This document shows, piece after piece, positions 44,909-55,178 of a stretch of DNA of 64,000 bases. The notes below the pieces were generated by a model that made no database searches, was not told the origin of the DNA, and worked only from the letters and a program-made list of their open reading frames with translations. The translations under genes and the position numbers were made by a program. The DNA lies in assembly GCF_900233005.1 (NCBI RefSeq), contig NZ_LT960611.1:620001-684000 (forward strand), read 5' to 3'. The stretch comes from Vibrio tapetis subsp. tapetis. Its GTDB lineage: Bacteria > Pseudomonadota > Gammaproteobacteria > Enterobacterales > Vibrionaceae. Position 1 is the first letter of the stretch, and every line of letters begins with the position of its first letter.

Positions 44909-45010
44909 TTTCTCTATCAATTCCTTCGAATTTGCTAAAAACTTTGTCTTGATTAAGCTACAGTTTAATTGAATATTGTCTTTAACCAATTGGTTTATAA
45001 GGAGCTGGTT

Positions 45011-45952
45011 ATGAGTATTTACAATAAGATCCTCGTCATCGCTGATGTAAATAGCGATCAGCAACCTGCCCTTGCACGAGCAATTCAGCTCAGCGAGAGT
45101 AGCCGTTCAGAAAGCCACATTACTTTTTTCTTATCTATTTACGACTTTTCCTATGAAATGACATCTATGCTATCCGCCGATGAACGTAATGCTATGCGGC
45201 GTGGTGTCATCCAACAACGAGAATCGTGGATGAATGAGGTCGCGCAGCCTTATTTAAATGATGCGATCAACATTGAAGTGAAAGTGGTTTGGCACAACCG
45301 TCCATACGAAGCGATCATTGGTGAAGTATTTAGCGGTGAACATGAGATTGTGGTTAAATCCACACGTAAACATGACCTATTAGAATCCGTCATTTTCACA
45401 CCAACAGATTGGCATTTATTGCGTAAATGCCCTAGCCCGGTCTTATTAGTAAAAGATCACGATTGGCCTATTAATGGGTACGTCATAGCGTCGGTACACG
45501 CTGGGTCTGAAAATCCAACCCATCTTGGCCTCAACGATACTATGGTCTCGCAGTTAAAGGACATTACGCAACGGCTCAACGCTCGGCCTATTCTAGTTAA
45601 TGCATACCCCGTTACTCCTGCTAACATTACCATTGAACTGCCAGAGTTTGATCCCGCAAGTTATACCGATGCGGTTCGCGGGCATCACTTAACTTCAATG
45701 AAAGCGCTCCGACAAAAGCATGGGCTTGACGAAGACAACACTCGAGTTGAGCAAGGGTTACCAGAAGAAGTGATTCCTTCTGTCGTTAAAGACTTAAATG
45801 CTGGTCTTGTTATCTTAGGCACGACGGGTAGAACGGGCTTATCCGCGGTATTTATCGGCAACACTGCCGAGCACGTTATCGATAAGATCACTTGTGATGT
45901 CTTGGCATTTAAACCAAGCGGCTATATTAGCCCGTTAGACCCAAACCACTAA
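45011..45952 (+). CDS. uspE: Universal stress protein E
   Basis: A 313-residue protein with two UspA domains. The second holds the nucleotide-binding GTTGRTGLSAVFIGNTAEHV motif; the first is degenerate. The ATG at 45011 follows AAGGAG at normal distance, so the earlier frame start at 44969 is not used. fnr-uspE is a conserved pair. The protein responds to stress and affects motility in E. coli. Its terminator has been split by an IS. Confidence 0.94.
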   Translation: MSIYNKILVIADVNSDQQPALARAIQLSESSRSESHITFFLSIYDFSYEMTSMLSADERNAMRRGVIQQRESWMNEVAQPYLNDAINIEVKVVWHNRPYEAIIGEVFSGEHEIVVKSTRKHDLLESVIFTPTDWHLLRKCPSPVLLVKDHDWPINGYVIASVHAGSENPTHLGLNDTMVSQLKDITQRLNARPILVNAYPVTPANITIELPEFDPASYTDAVRGHHLTSMKALRQKHGLDEDNTRVEQGLPEEVIPSVVKDLNAGLVILGTTGRTGLSAVFIGNTAEHVIDKITCDVLAFKPSGYISPLDPNH

Positions 45953-45973
45953 ACTTAACGCGTAAAACAGGCG

Positions 45974-45983
45974 ACCACTTGGT
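45974..45983 (+). repeat. Target site duplication, left copy
   Basis: ACCACTTGGT directly borders the IS end TAATGCC. An identical copy borders the other end at 47401-47410. Ten bases is a normal duplication for IS4-family elements. Confidence 0.85.
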
Positions 45984-47400
45984 TAATGCCACTCGCTTAA
46001 GAGCGAGTGGCATGTTTATTGGGGTATCGGGCTGGCTTTTTTAAAACCGCTCTGGGGTATGGTTTCCTTTTCCGTTTCTTGGGGAGAATAAGCCGCTTCC
46101 CATTGTCCCTGAGAGCTTTTAAGTTTTTTGGTATCGCTCCTGGACTTCGAGTGTCGCTCGCCCAAATCATCTCATCCATAATCAAAAATAAGGCATTAAT
46201 GAAGCTGATCCGTAGAGGTTCATTTCCATGTGTTTTAGCCATCTCAGCCATTTCCAGCCTCAAGAAGTTATAGCTGGTTAAATTTCCCAATAGTTCCTGA
46301 TATATCCGGACTTTTTTTCTTACTTGGTAATGTTGGTTTGTTTTGTAACTGATACTGCTTTAGTTCGCCGTAACTGCGTTCGATTTCCCAACGCTCCCAA
46401 TACACTTTAACTAAGTCATCAAACAGATAGCGCTCAGGGCATAAGCACGAAGTAATGAAGCCTTTGATTTCACCTTTAGGGGTTGGAATTAGAATAAGGC
46501 GTGCTTGCCATCTCTTGCCAAGATAGGGAGTCTGCTTTTGAGCTTGTGGTGAAACAGGCATCTCAATGAGATGATCATAATCAGTATAACTCTCGATTAT
46601 GTCATAGCGCATTTTGGTTTTGATTGGTGTTAACCAGTGGCTGTTACTGCTAGCACCCTGCCAGCTGGTAAATAACTCCGCAGAAGTGAACCCTCTATCA
46701 AAAAGTGTTAATGAGTCATCTGGTGCTGACCCCACAAGTTGTTGGGCATATGATATTTCACTGTTTGTTACTGGTCCAAAAGCAGCATCGGACACAAGGT
46801 GGCTACGTGTAGACATTAATGTTACTGCCAACACGCTTGGAAATGATGCACCTTTTTGAGCAAACCCAAAATGCTGATTTTCTTCGGTATTGTGAGTTTT
46901 GAAATACGTTCCATCGACACTAAGAAGCTTTAAGCCACAAACTTCGTCAAAGTCTGATTGTTGCTCCCACTGTTGGGCTGTAGTTTTAAATAAGTAACGC
47001 ATAGGTTTATCGCCGAGGCGTTCTTTCCCCTTGATAATACTGCTTGTTGCCATAGGTGTGAGTTCACCATCTACATCAGGGAATGCTAACTCCAACTTGT
47101 CGCAGACATCTTGAATGGAGCGATTACGTTGGAGCCCAATCCCTAATACTAACCAAACAGCTTGCTCTGCGGGGAGGCGTCGCTTTCTGAGCGATACTCG
47201 TCCAGTTTGTTGAACAGCTTCTTCAACCCATTCCCAAGGAATGTGTTTATTAAACACATCGATTGGACGTTCGTGGCAAAACTCTGCGGTAACCTGTAAC
47301 TCTTTTGAAAACTCAGACATAAAAAATCGGCCGTAACTTACGTTACGACCGATTATGAGGCCTCTGGAGGATCGTTCAAGTAGCTAAACGATCGGCATTA
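45984..47400 (-). mobile_element. IS4-family insertion sequence, 1417 bp
   Basis: The ends begin TAATGCC(A/G) as inverted repeats and are bordered by a 10-base direct duplication. The IS carries one transposase frame on the minus strand. A hairpin ATGCCACTCGC/GCGAGTGGCAT lies at the left end (45987-46013) and another, GTAAC/GTTAC with ATCGG/CCGAT, at 47326-47353 upstream of the transposase, where it may block outside transcription. Confidence 0.88.
45997..47320 (-). pseudogene. IS4-family DDE transposase, frameshifted
   Basis: The first 350 codons (47320 to 46268) hold the DDE residues in LLSVDGTYF, LTLFDRGFTSAELF and the YWERWEIERSYGELK segment. The frame then stops early, while a second frame (to 45997) continues with YQELLGNLTSYNFLRLEM, the normal C-terminal extension. 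Joining needs one base fewer in the seven-T run at 46312-46318 (A6 instead of A7 on the coding strand). The required +1 shift does not fit the usual -1 programmed slippage, so it is decay or a sequencing error. Confidence 0.88.
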
Positions 47401-47410
47401 ACCACTTGGT
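47401..47410 (+). repeat. Target site duplication, right copy
   Basis: ACCACTTGGT, identical to 45974-45983, follows the IS end CGGCATTA. Confidence 0.85.
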
Positions 47411-47443
47411 CGCCTTTTTATTTAGTCTTTTATGGTCATCGTT

Positions 47444-48337
47444 CTAAACGTTTGTCACATCAATAAACAAAGACTCATCAATATTTGATGAAGAAACTTC
47501 GGCTTCGCTGAACGCGTACTCTTGGCGATCCCCTTCTCGGTCTAGAGGGAGGTTGATGAAATCAAATAGCTCTCGGTCAGCGAGTTGGCTTGGGCTAACA
47601 TTTTGGATTGATTTGAATACCTGTTCAACTCGGCCTGGTGTTTTCGTATCCCAATCAATCAACATTGCTTTAATGCTCTGTCGTTGTAAATTTTCTTGAG
47701 AGCCACAAAGGTTACACGGAATAATTGGAAAATTCTGATGTTCAGCATATTGAATTAAGTCAGTTTCACGGCAGTAGGTCAATGGCCTAATGACAACATT
47801 CCTACCATCGTCTGAACGTAACTTTGGCGGCATAGCTTTTAATCTCGCCCCATGGAACATATTTAAGAACATGGTTTCCACGATATCGTCCAAGTGGTGA
47901 CCCAGTGCAATTTTAGTTGCTCCAATTTTTTCTGCAAACGAATATAACGTACCACGGCGAAGCCTAGAGCATAAGCCACACGTCGTCTTGCCTTCTGGAA
48001 TCTTTTCTTTAACGACAGAGTACGTGTCTTTATCAACAATATAATAAGGAATATTCAGTGTTTCAAAATACTCAGGCAGAATATGTGCAGGAAAGCCTGG
48101 CTGTTTTTGATCTAAATTTACCGCAATCACATCAAACTTTATCGGCGCGACTTCCTTGAGTTTTAATAAAATATCTAGCATAGCAAAAGAGTCTTTACCA
48201 CCGCTGATACAAGCCATCACTACGTCATTATATTCGATCATGTTGTAGTCGACGATTGCGTTACCAACATTTTTCCGCAAGCGTTTTTGGAGTTTGTTGA
48301 ATTCCAGGGTTTCTTTATTGCTATCTATTTGATTCAT
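47444..48337 (-). CDS. ttcA: tRNA 2-thiocytidine biosynthesis protein TtcA
   Basis: A 297-residue TtcA. It has the PP-loop [10 protein letters not shown] for ATP, the CxxC motifs in [10 protein letters not shown] and CNLCGSQ for the [4Fe-4S] cluster, and LGHHLDD. It makes 2-thiocytidine at position 32 of several tRNAs. The longer frame to 48358 begins with a TTG; the ATG at 48337 after GAGAAG is preferred. It lies downstream of uspE in vibrios, here convergent and separated from it by the IS. Confidence 0.95.
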   Translation of the reverse strand: MNQIDSNKETLEFNKLQKRLRKNVGNAIVDYNMIEYNDVVMACISGGKDSFAMLDILLKLKEVAPIKFDVIAVNLDQKQPGFPAHILPEYFETLNIPYYIVDKDTYSVVKEKIPEGKTTCGLCSRLRRGTLYSFAEKIGATKIALGHHLDDIVETMFLNMFHGARLKAMPPKLRSDDGRNVVIRPLTYCRETDLIQYAEHQNFPIIPCNLCGSQENLQRQSIKAMLIDWDTKTPGRVEQVFKSIQNVSPSQLADRELFDFINLPLDREGDRQEYAFSEAEVSSSNIDESLFIDVTNV

Positions 48338-48500
48338 TACAACTTCTCGTGTAGCCAATTGGTTCGACTGCTGATTTTTTAGTGGGATACTTTCTAGGGC
48401 GTGGATTATACGTATTTTTTAGAAAGGTTTAAACATATCAATCGAGACAGTTGCTTTAGAAACCGTTACTTTAGAGACACTGTCAGCGATAATTTAGATC

Positions 48501-48530
48501 AAAAAAGACCACCTCGCGGGGTGGCCTCTT
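48501..48530 (-). terminator. Terminator after the DUF2987 gene
   Basis: On the minus strand GGCCACC(CC) pairs with GGTGG(TC) and is followed by T6. Confidence 0.8.
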
Positions 48531-48559
48531 AGTAAAATTAGACTAAACCGATTCAAAAC

Positions 48560-49210
48560 CTACTTGGCATTTGGTAGCCAAGGTAGAACTCGAGTCGTCG
48601 GGCTTGGTAGCTTTATACTCGCGTCCGGAGCAAGTTTTGCTAATTCGATATACGCCCGTCCATCAACGATGTCAAAAGACGCGCCATTAGATGCGTTAAT
48701 GCTGCCATTGTAGCCGTTGGCGAACTCCAACGTTACGCCTTCAACATCAGGGGTGAACCAGCTTGCAAACATACCACCCAAATCTTCGAGCATAATTTGC
48801 ATCTGAGGCAGTAGTCTCTCAATCTCTTGATAACTCACTTCTCCACTAAAGGGTTCATTAGCCATTACAACCAAAGAAAAGTCGCATTGAGCCTCACTTC
48901 CCATTTGGACGTAAACTAATGGGTTTGCACTCTTAAGGTTGCTATCTACTGGAACTTTAAACTCAAAACCCGACGTATCAAGTTCCTCGTAGTGCTCTTC
49001 TTTTTCCATCCATGCTTTGGTTAAAGGACATAATTGCTTGGTTTCAGCATTTAAAAAGAACATTCCTAACCGAACGTCATCATGGCCTTCTTTGGCATTA
49101 TTTTTCATTTGAGAATACAGTTTTGAATAGGTAAACATGTATTCTTGCGCATGTAATGGAAACGCTGCTGCGAGGCACAGCAGAATTAAACTCGTCATTG
49201 GCACTTTCAT
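48560..49210 (-). CDS. DUF2987 family exported protein
   Basis: A 216-residue exported protein with a signal peptide cut near PLHA-QEY. The body has two Cys (QLCPLTK and QCDFSL) that could pair. Family DUF2987 is common in vibrios and has no known function. It lies three bases after the Bax-like gene, so they share a transcript. The context of a cell-wall hydrolase hints at the envelope only. Confidence 0.75.
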   Translation of the reverse strand: MKVPMTSLILLCLAAAFPLHAQEYMFTYSKLYSQMKNNAKEGHDDVRLGMFFLNAETKQLCPLTKAWMEKEEHYEELDTSGFEFKVPVDSNLKSANPLVYVQMGSEAQCDFSLVVMANEPFSGEVSYQEIERLLPQMQIMLEDLGGMFASWFTPDVEGVTLEFANGYNGSINASNGASFDIVDGRAYIELAKLAPDASIKLPSPTTRVLPWLPNAK

Positions 49211-49213
49211 TTA

Positions 49214-50053
49214 TTAACTTCCATTTTTTGACCAAAACTTACTATTATGGCGAACCATTGCCTTTAATTCGTCGATGTAGTCCGCACCACGCTCTGAATA
49301 TTGACCTAACTCATTGATTAGTGCGAGCGCCGTATCGTCACTTTGTAGAGAAGCTCCCTCTTTTTCTAACACAAGCCGTTTGTTCCTTAGATTTTGATAA
49401 GCACGGTTACGGTTTATGTTCATAAAGTAGGCATTAACTGACTGTTGTACCGTTGAAAACTTTGCAACCTCATGGCTCGCGCCTTCATTTCGTTGCAGTG
49501 GAACCAAGCCGCAACCTTTGCGGTAACACCATTGGCCAAAATAGTTATTAGCCTGTGTTGCAAATCTTGACGTGCCCCAAGCGGATTCATTCGCAGCTTG
49601 AATCATCACCATACTCGGAGGCAACACATTGACCCTTTCCAAGGCTTGCTCAATCCATTCATCCGTTAAGGCATTATCCGGCAGTGAAAGTTGGTACATC
49701 TTCCCAATCCGAGTAACGTATTTACGATGTTCATCAGTAATCGAACCGTCACTTAGTGCACTTTTAGCGGCAAGTAATGCATTTCTTTCATTTAACACAC
49801 GCCCATTTTCAATGTCTATTTTGGGTTTGAGATAACCGAAAAATGCCTTTTTCTTCTCATTAACATCAGCAATTGCTTTAAAGTCAGGTTTACCTGATAC
49901 GTTTTCCACCACAACAGGCGGCGTGTCTTTAGTGTTTTCAATAGGAAGAACCGACACCGGCTGTTGTTGGTTTTGTTGAATAAGTAAAAACCCAAGCACG
50001 CCTAAGCTAACAAGCACCCCAATAACGACGACATTTATGGTTTTTTTACGCAT
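49214..50053 (-). CDS. Bax-like membrane-anchored glucosaminidase
   Basis: A 279-residue protein with one N-terminal membrane anchor (VVVIGVLVSLGVLGFLLIQ) and a periplasmic glucosaminidase domain of the Bax/FlgJ type: MIQAANESAWGTSRFATQANNYFGQWC, quoted here by residues ~145-170, has the catalytic Glu in ANESAWG. It would cleave peptidoglycan between N-acetylglucosamine and N-acetylmuramic acid. The start at 50053 overlaps the stop of the upstream gene by eight bases, with AGG eight bases before it. Confidence 0.85.
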   Translation of the reverse strand: MRKKTINVVVIGVLVSLGVLGFLLIQQNQQQPVSVLPIENTKDTPPVVVENVSGKPDFKAIADVNEKKKAFFGYLKPKIDIENGRVLNERNALLAAKSALSDGSITDEHRKYVTRIGKMYQLSLPDNALTDEWIEQALERVNVLPPSMVMIQAANESAWGTSRFATQANNYFGQWCYRKGCGLVPLQRNEGASHEVAKFSTVQQSVNAYFMNINRNRAYQNLRNKRLVLEKEGASLQSDDTALALINELGQYSERGADYIDELKAMVRHNSKFWSKNGS

Positions 50054-50858
50054 CAAACGAACCTGGGTGATTACGATCTGAATCTGAGTCTGTCGCAATC
50101 GGCGTATCTGATGCCACGACTTTCAAGCGAATACCGAACATATTTCGATAGAGAATACCTTTCACATGGAAGAAGAATGGCACAACAAAAATCAAACCGA
50201 TCCCATAGAATAATGTCGCGACAACAAACATCAGCGTCACCATCATGTAGATCCCAGCAATTGGGAAAATCTTCTTGTTGATAGCTCTAAGTGATAACAA
50301 CATTGATTGCATAGGAGCAACGCGCTTCTCACAAATTAGCAGTATCGACTGGCTAAATGCCATTGTTAAGTAGAAAGAAACAAACGGCAGCAACACACTT
50401 GCGATGGCTTGCATCATCAAACTAAACAGTGTCGCGATAATAACAGGGATAGTGAACTGTAAACCTTTTGCCATGTGGCGAGGCTTTGTCGTTAACCCGG
50501 CAGCGTGGCTCATCGCCATTAAGCTAATACCCGCATAAAGTGGTGCACTGATTACTTCGTAGCTAAAGTTAGCCATAAAAATGGACTGAAGGATGCGTTC
50601 ATCAAACAACAGCGGATCTTTTACCGCCTCTAACAGCACGGACGGATCACCCAATTGTAATTTTAATGCGATGTAGAAAATTACCGCTTGCATAAAAATG
50701 AGAAAAACTATCGCAGGAGAAAAAGTTAAAAAGTGCTTAATCGTGTATTTCCAAGCCTCTTGAAACACAGCGGTAGGGCTAAGCTCATAGTCACCTGAAA
50801 GAGCCTTTTCTACACTGCCACCAAGGTTAAAATCTTTTTCTATATCTTCGTTATTCAT
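50046..50858 (-). CDS. Unknown multi-span membrane protein
   Basis: A 270-residue protein with about six membrane helices, for example FSPAIVFLIFMQAVIFYIAL, ATLFSLMMQAIASVLLPFV and AGIYMMVTLMFVVATLFYGIGLIFVVPFFF. The N-terminal ~40 residues and the C-terminal Asp/Ser tail are polar. It resembles no family I can name for sure; the overall form recalls YciC-like proteins. It begins the operon with the Bax-like and DUF2987 genes, which suggests an envelope role. Confidence 0.7.
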   Translation of the reverse strand: MNNEDIEKDFNLGGSVEKALSGDYELSPTAVFQEAWKYTIKHFLTFSPAIVFLIFMQAVIFYIALKLQLGDPSVLLEAVKDPLLFDERILQSIFMANFSYEVISAPLYAGISLMAMSHAAGLTTKPRHMAKGLQFTIPVIIATLFSLMMQAIASVLLPFVSFYLTMAFSQSILLICEKRVAPMQSMLLSLRAINKKIFPIAGIYMMVTLMFVVATLFYGIGLIFVVPFFFHVKGILYRNMFGIRLKVVASDTPIATDSDSDRNHPGSFDA

Positions 50859-51173
50859 AATATTTCCGTGGCAGGTTTAGGGCTGCCAGATTAAGTATGG
50901 TCGCTATTATACGTGAAGGTCGCAATCTCGTAACAAGAAGTATGCAATAAGCGCTTTTTTTTATTGCAATAATGGCGAATAATTAGACAGTTCATGCCAA
51001 ACAATCATCTTCTATCGAGTATGGTAGAACTTATTGAATAAAACACGCAAAAAAAAGTTGTTTCAGAGTAAGAAATTTCTTTGCGGATCAGAAGATGGGA
51101 TTTATGATGCGTGCCCGATTAGTCGCGTACTTATAGCCTTGGTTTTTAGGCTTGTATAGGAGAAAGACAGACA
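50859..51173. other. Divergent intergenic region before potA
   Basis: About 315 AT-rich bases between the divergent membrane protein gene and potA. It should hold both promoters. No clear operator or riboswitch is recognised. Confidence 0.45.
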
Positions 51174-52274
51174 TTGAAAAAACCAACACATGTAGTTGAA
51201 CTTACTAACATTAGTAAGAGTTTTGACGGAAAGCAGATCATTGGCAATTTGAACCTAAATGTAAATCATGGTGAGTTCCTCACTATTTTAGGTCCATCAG
51301 GGTGCGGTAAAACAACCGTCCTTAGAATGATCGCTGGATTTGAAACCGCTGACAGCGGAAGTATGCATCTTGCAAGCAAGGATGTTACTTCAGTTCCCGC
51401 TGAACAGAGGCATGTAAACACGGTATTTCAAAGTTACGCATTATTCCCACACATGACGGTGTTCGATAACGTTGCATTCGGTTTAAAAATGCAACAAGTC
51501 CCCTCTTTGGAGATTGAACCTCGTGTGAAAGAAGCACTTAAAATGGTACGCCTGGACCACATGGCTGATCGTAAGCCACACCAGCTATCTGGGGGGCAGC
51601 AACAACGCGTAGCCATTGCTCGCGCTGTCGTTAACAAACCAAAAGTGTTGTTACTCGATGAATCATTGTCGGCACTCGATTACAAGTTGCGTAAACAAAT
51701 GCAGATCGAGCTAAAACAACTGCAACGTCAACTGGGCATTACTTTTATTTTTGTTACTCACGATCAAGAAGAAGCGTTGTCGATGTCAGACCGAATTATC
51801 GTAATGAAAGACGGTAATATTGAACAAGACGGCACACCCCGTGAGATATATGAAGAACCAAAAAATCTGTTCGTAGCAAAATTCATTGGCGAGATAAACG
51901 TTTTCCAAACCAGAGCTATTGAGCGTTTAGATGAAAAGCGAATTAAAGCTGAAATTGAAGGCATCAACTCTGTTGTTTACTACGATCAACCAATAGAACA
52001 AGGTCAGTTGCTTCAAGTATTACTAAGACCTGAAGATCTTAGATTAGAAGAAATCAAAGAGTCTGAACAAAAAGGCATCGTAGGTCACGTGGTTGAGCGT
52101 ACCTATAAAGGGATGACATTGGATTCTGTAGTTGAACTTGAATCTGGTCTACGCGTGATGGTTAGCGAGTTCTTTAACGAAGATGATCCGGACGTGGATC
52201 ACTCGTTAGGGCAAAAAGTCGCTGTTACATGGGTTGAAAGCTGGGAAGTGGTACTGGCGGATGAAGAAGCTTAG
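51174..52274 (+). CDS. potA: Spermidine/putrescine ABC transporter ATPase PotA
   Basis: A 366-residue ABC ATPase: Walker [10 protein letters not shown] near residue 40, Q-loop [12 protein letters not shown], signature [14 protein letters not shown], Walker [13 protein letters not shown], then a TOBE-type regulatory domain. It powers polyamine import with PotBC. The TTG start follows AGGAG about 11 bases upstream; the unusual start may lower expression. It overlaps potB. Confidence 0.96.
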   Translation: MKKPTHVVELTNISKSFDGKQIIGNLNLNVNHGEFLTILGPSGCGKTTVLRMIAGFETADSGSMHLASKDVTSVPAEQRHVNTVFQSYALFPHMTVFDNVAFGLKMQQVPSLEIEPRVKEALKMVRLDHMADRKPHQLSGGQQQRVAIARAVVNKPKVLLLDESLSALDYKLRKQMQIELKQLQRQLGITFIFVTHDQEEALSMSDRIIVMKDGNIEQDGTPREIYEEPKNLFVAKFIGEINVFQTRAIERLDEKRIKAEIEGINSVVYYDQPIEQGQLLQVLLRPEDLRLEEIKESEQKGIVGHVVERTYKGMTLDSVVELESGLRVMVSEFFNEDDPDVDHSLGQKVAVTWVESWEVVLADEEA

Positions 52275-53115
52275 TTTACAGAATGCAATAGTCGGCCTAA
52301 TCGTTGGCTGGCTAGTGGTTTTCGTGTTGCTGCCAAATCTGATGATCATTGGCACCAGCTTTTTAACAAGAGATGAAGCCAATCTCATCGAGATGACCTT
52401 CACGCTTAATAACTATATAAGACTTGCCGACCCACTGTATTTTAAAGTGCTGTGGCATTCGTTTTATATGGCTATTGTCGCTACATTATTGTGTTTAGCG
52501 ATTGGTTACCCATTTGCTTACATTGTTGCGAAAATGCCACAAAAGTGGCGCCCATTTATGCTGTTTTTGGTCATAGTCCCATTTTGGACTAACTCACTGA
52601 TACGCACGTATGGGCTAAAAATCGTGTTAGGTACACAAGGCATATTAAATAAGAGCCTAATAGCATTGGACATCATAGATAAGCCAATGCGCATTATGTA
52701 CACCGAAACAGCTGTCATGATTGGTCTAGTCTATATCTTACTGCCATTCATGATATTGCCACTGTATTCGGCTATCGAGAAACTTGATGGAACGTATATA
52801 GAAGCGGCAAGAGACTTGGGTGCAAACAAGTTTCAGACATTTATGAAAGTGGTATTGCCGCTGACTATGCCCGGCATTATTGGCGGCTGTTTATTAGTGT
52901 TGTTACCTGCCCTTGGCATGTTCTATATCTCCGACTTACTAGGTGGAGCGAAAAACTTGCTCATTGGTAACGTAATAAAAAGCCAAGTGCTTAACGCGAG
53001 AGACTGGCCTTTTGGAGCGGCAACAAGTATTGCCTTAACGTTCGCTATGGCGGTCATGCTCTACGCATATTACCGAGCTGGTAAATTACTGAATAAGAAA
53101 GTGGAATTAGAATAA
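52261..53115 (+). CDS. potB: Spermidine/putrescine permease PotB
   Basis: A 284-residue permease with six membrane helices and the EAA loop [25 protein letters not shown], here located at residues ~180-204. The ATG at 52261, 14 bases before the potA stop, gives a natural start with a short cytoplasmic tail. The stop overlaps the potC start by one base. Confidence 0.94.
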   Translation: MKKLSLQNAIVGLIVGWLVVFVLLPNLMIIGTSFLTRDEANLIEMTFTLNNYIRLADPLYFKVLWHSFYMAIVATLLCLAIGYPFAYIVAKMPQKWRPFMLFLVIVPFWTNSLIRTYGLKIVLGTQGILNKSLIALDIIDKPMRIMYTETAVMIGLVYILLPFMILPLYSAIEKLDGTYIEAARDLGANKFQTFMKVVLPLTMPGIIGGCLLVLLPALGMFYISDLLGGAKNLLIGNVIKSQVLNARDWPFGAATSIALTFAMAVMLYAYYRAGKLLNKKVELE

Positions 53116-53885
53116 TGGGAAAGTCAGCCAAATTTGGTTTCATGGGCTTGGTATATGCATTTTTGTACCTCCCTATCATTGTTTTGATCGCCAACTCATT
53201 TAATGCCAATAAATTTGGAATGAAATGGGGAGGATTTACATTTAGATGGTACGAGTCGCTGATTAACAACGACAGCTTGATGCAGGCTGCCTGGCATTCG
53301 CTTACGGTTGCGGTCTTTTCTGCGACGGCTGCCACCATTATTGGCAGCTTAACCGCTGTTGCCTTATTTCGTTATCGATTTAAGGGGAAAGGTTTAGTCA
53401 ATGGTTTACTGTTTATCGTCATGATGTCACCTGATATCGTCATGGCAATTTCACTGTTAGCATTGTTCTTAGTTGTAGGGTTTGAGCTCGGGTTTTTGAC
53501 TCTATTTTTTGCTCATATCACGTTCTGTTTGCCATTCGTCGTCGTGACTGTTTATTCAAGACTCAATGGCTTTGACGTAAAAATGCTGGAAGCGGCGAAA
53601 GATCTTGGCGCAAGTGAATGGGTAATACTAAAGCAAATTCTGTTGCCTTTGGCTAAACCAGCCGTTGCTGCTGGGTGGTTACTGAGTTTTACCCTATCAC
53701 TTGATGACGTGATAATTAGTTCGTTTGTAACAGGGCCAACCTATGAGATTTTACCGTTAAAAATCTACTCAATGGTTAAAGTTGGGATATCGCCAGAAGT
53801 AAACGCATTAGCAACCATAATGTTGATCGTTTCTCTGATTCTAGTGGTCATATCGCAACTGCTTGCTAGAGAAAAAATTAAGTAA
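53115..53885 (+). CDS. potC: Spermidine/putrescine permease PotC
   Basis: A 256-residue permease with six membrane helices and the EAA loop EAAKDLGASEW. It pairs with PotB. It is translationally coupled to potB (TAATG). A terminator lies between it and potD. Confidence 0.95.
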   Translation: MGKSAKFGFMGLVYAFLYLPIIVLIANSFNANKFGMKWGGFTFRWYESLINNDSLMQAAWHSLTVAVFSATAATIIGSLTAVALFRYRFKGKGLVNGLLFIVMMSPDIVMAISLLALFLVVGFELGFLTLFFAHITFCLPFVVVTVYSRLNGFDVKMLEAAKDLGASEWVILKQILLPLAKPAVAAGWLLSFTLSLDDVIISSFVTGPTYEILPLKIYSMVKVGISPEVNALATIMLIVSLILVVISQLLAREKIK

Positions 53886-53940
53886 TTACGTCTTAGACGC
53901 TAATGTTAACAATCCATCTATTATCTAGATGAATAAATGA

Positions 53941-53972
53941 AACAGTACGGCTTTTTGACCGTACTGTTTTTC
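53941..53972 (+). terminator. Hairpin terminator/attenuator between potC and potD
   Basis: AACAGTACGG pairs perfectly with CCGTACTGTT over 10 bp around CTTTTTGA, followed by T-rich bases. It would lower or separate potD expression from potABC. Confidence 0.85.
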
Positions 53973-54001
53973 TATCCACGTTTGTTTTGGAGCTAACGTA
54001 A

Positions 54002-55039
54002 ATGAAAAAATGGGCTACTTTCTTAGCTGGTAGTGCATATGCGCTCTCATTGGCAGTAACAACTGTGAGCGCGAATGAGAAAAACGACGAATTAGTGTTT
54101 ATGAATTGGGGGCCATATGTTTCCAGTGATCTAATCCAACAATTCACTGATGAAACTGGCATAAAAGTCATTTACTCGACCTACGAGTCAAATGAAACCT
54201 TGTATGCAAAATTAAAAACACATAATAAAGGCTATGATCTAGTCGTACCATCAACGTATTTTGTCGCGAAAATGCGCGATGAAGGCATGCTACAAAAAAT
54301 CGACAAGACTAAGCTTTCTAACTTCAACAAGTTGGATCATAACTACCTGGATAAGCCATACGATCCAAACAATGAGTATTCGATTCCTCATGTTGTTGCC
54401 ATCACAGGGCTAGCGGTAAACACCGATATGTACGACCCAGATAAGTTTACCAGCTGGGCCGATTTATGGTCGCCAGAACTTGAAGGCCAAATCATGCTTA
54501 TGGATGACACTCGTGAAGTATTCCATATCGCGCTAAGAAAGTTAGGGTACTCTGGCAACAGCACCAAGGATGAAGAAATCGATCAAGCTTATGCTGAACT
54601 CGTCAAACTCATGCCAAATGTTCTAGTATTTAACTCAGACAACCCAGCCCACCCTTATCTTGCGGGCGATGTTGGTGTAGGTATGCTTTGGAACGGTTCA
54701 GCGGCGGCAGCGCAAGCGGAAGAGCTACCGTTAAAGCTTATATTTCCAAAAGAAGGGGGGATTGGCTGGGTAGATAACTTTGCCATTTCTTCTGGTGCTA
54801 GCAATGTCGAAGCCGCACATAAAATGATTGATTTTTTGTTAAGACCAGAAATCGCGGAGCAGATCTCACAAAGCGCTGGCTATCTTACCGCAGTCAAAGA
54901 ATCTAACGATAAGTTCAAAGACGTCTCCGCTCTTTTTCCATCACAAGAAGACTTAGACCGCGTTGAATGGCAAGACGCTATTGGTGATAAAACAACACGC
55001 TATGAGAGCTACTTTATGAAGCTCAAAGCGGGACAATAA
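54002..55039 (+). CDS. potD: Periplasmic polyamine-binding protein PotD, copy 1
   Basis: A 345-residue binding protein with a signal peptide cut near VSA-NEK. Ligand-site segments typical of PotD are FMNWGPYVSSDL, DLVVPSTYFVAKM, MDDTREVFHIAL and MLWNGSAAAAQ. It delivers spermidine to PotABC. It is preceded and followed by hairpin terminators. The second copy lies 140 bases downstream and the two have clearly diverged. Confidence 0.94.
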   Translation: MKKWATFLAGSAYALSLAVTTVSANEKNDELVFMNWGPYVSSDLIQQFTDETGIKVIYSTYESNETLYAKLKTHNKGYDLVVPSTYFVAKMRDEGMLQKIDKTKLSNFNKLDHNYLDKPYDPNNEYSIPHVVAITGLAVNTDMYDPDKFTSWADLWSPELEGQIMLMDDTREVFHIALRKLGYSGNSTKDEEIDQAYAELVKLMPNVLVFNSDNPAHPYLAGDVGVGMLWNGSAAAAQAEELPLKLIFPKEGGIGWVDNFAISSGASNVEAAHKMIDFLLRPEIAEQISQSAGYLTAVKESNDKFKDVSALFPSQEDLDRVEWQDAIGDKTTRYESYFMKLKAGQ

Positions 55040-55060
55040 AACATCTAGTTTCAGTTAATC

Positions 55061-55088
55061 TAAGGGTAGCATCAAGCTACCCTTTTTC
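55061..55088 (+). terminator. Terminator after potD copy 1
   Basis: AAGGGTAGC pairs with GCTACCCTT around ATCAA, followed by TTT. Confidence 0.87.
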
Positions 55089-55178
55089 ATTGAGCCCATT
55101 TGCAGTATAGTATGCCCCTCAATATCCGCCTAGTGATATAAAACCCACCATTCATATACATTCAGGTATAGCGTAAAG

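Larger units (their letters stand above)
45970..47414 (+). terminator. uspE terminator hairpin split by an IS
   Basis: Removing the IS and one copy of the 10-base duplication rejoins GGCGACCA-CT-TGGTCGCC followed by TTTTTATTT, a strong terminator. The two halves now stand at 45970-45983 and 47401-47414+T-run. The IS landed in its loop. Confidence 0.8.

Noticed and set aside
46268..46330. Programmed ribosomal frameshift in the IS4 transposase at the A7 run
   Set aside because: The shift needed is +1, whereas IS elements normally use -1 at A-AAA-AAG, and -1 here leads quickly to a stop.
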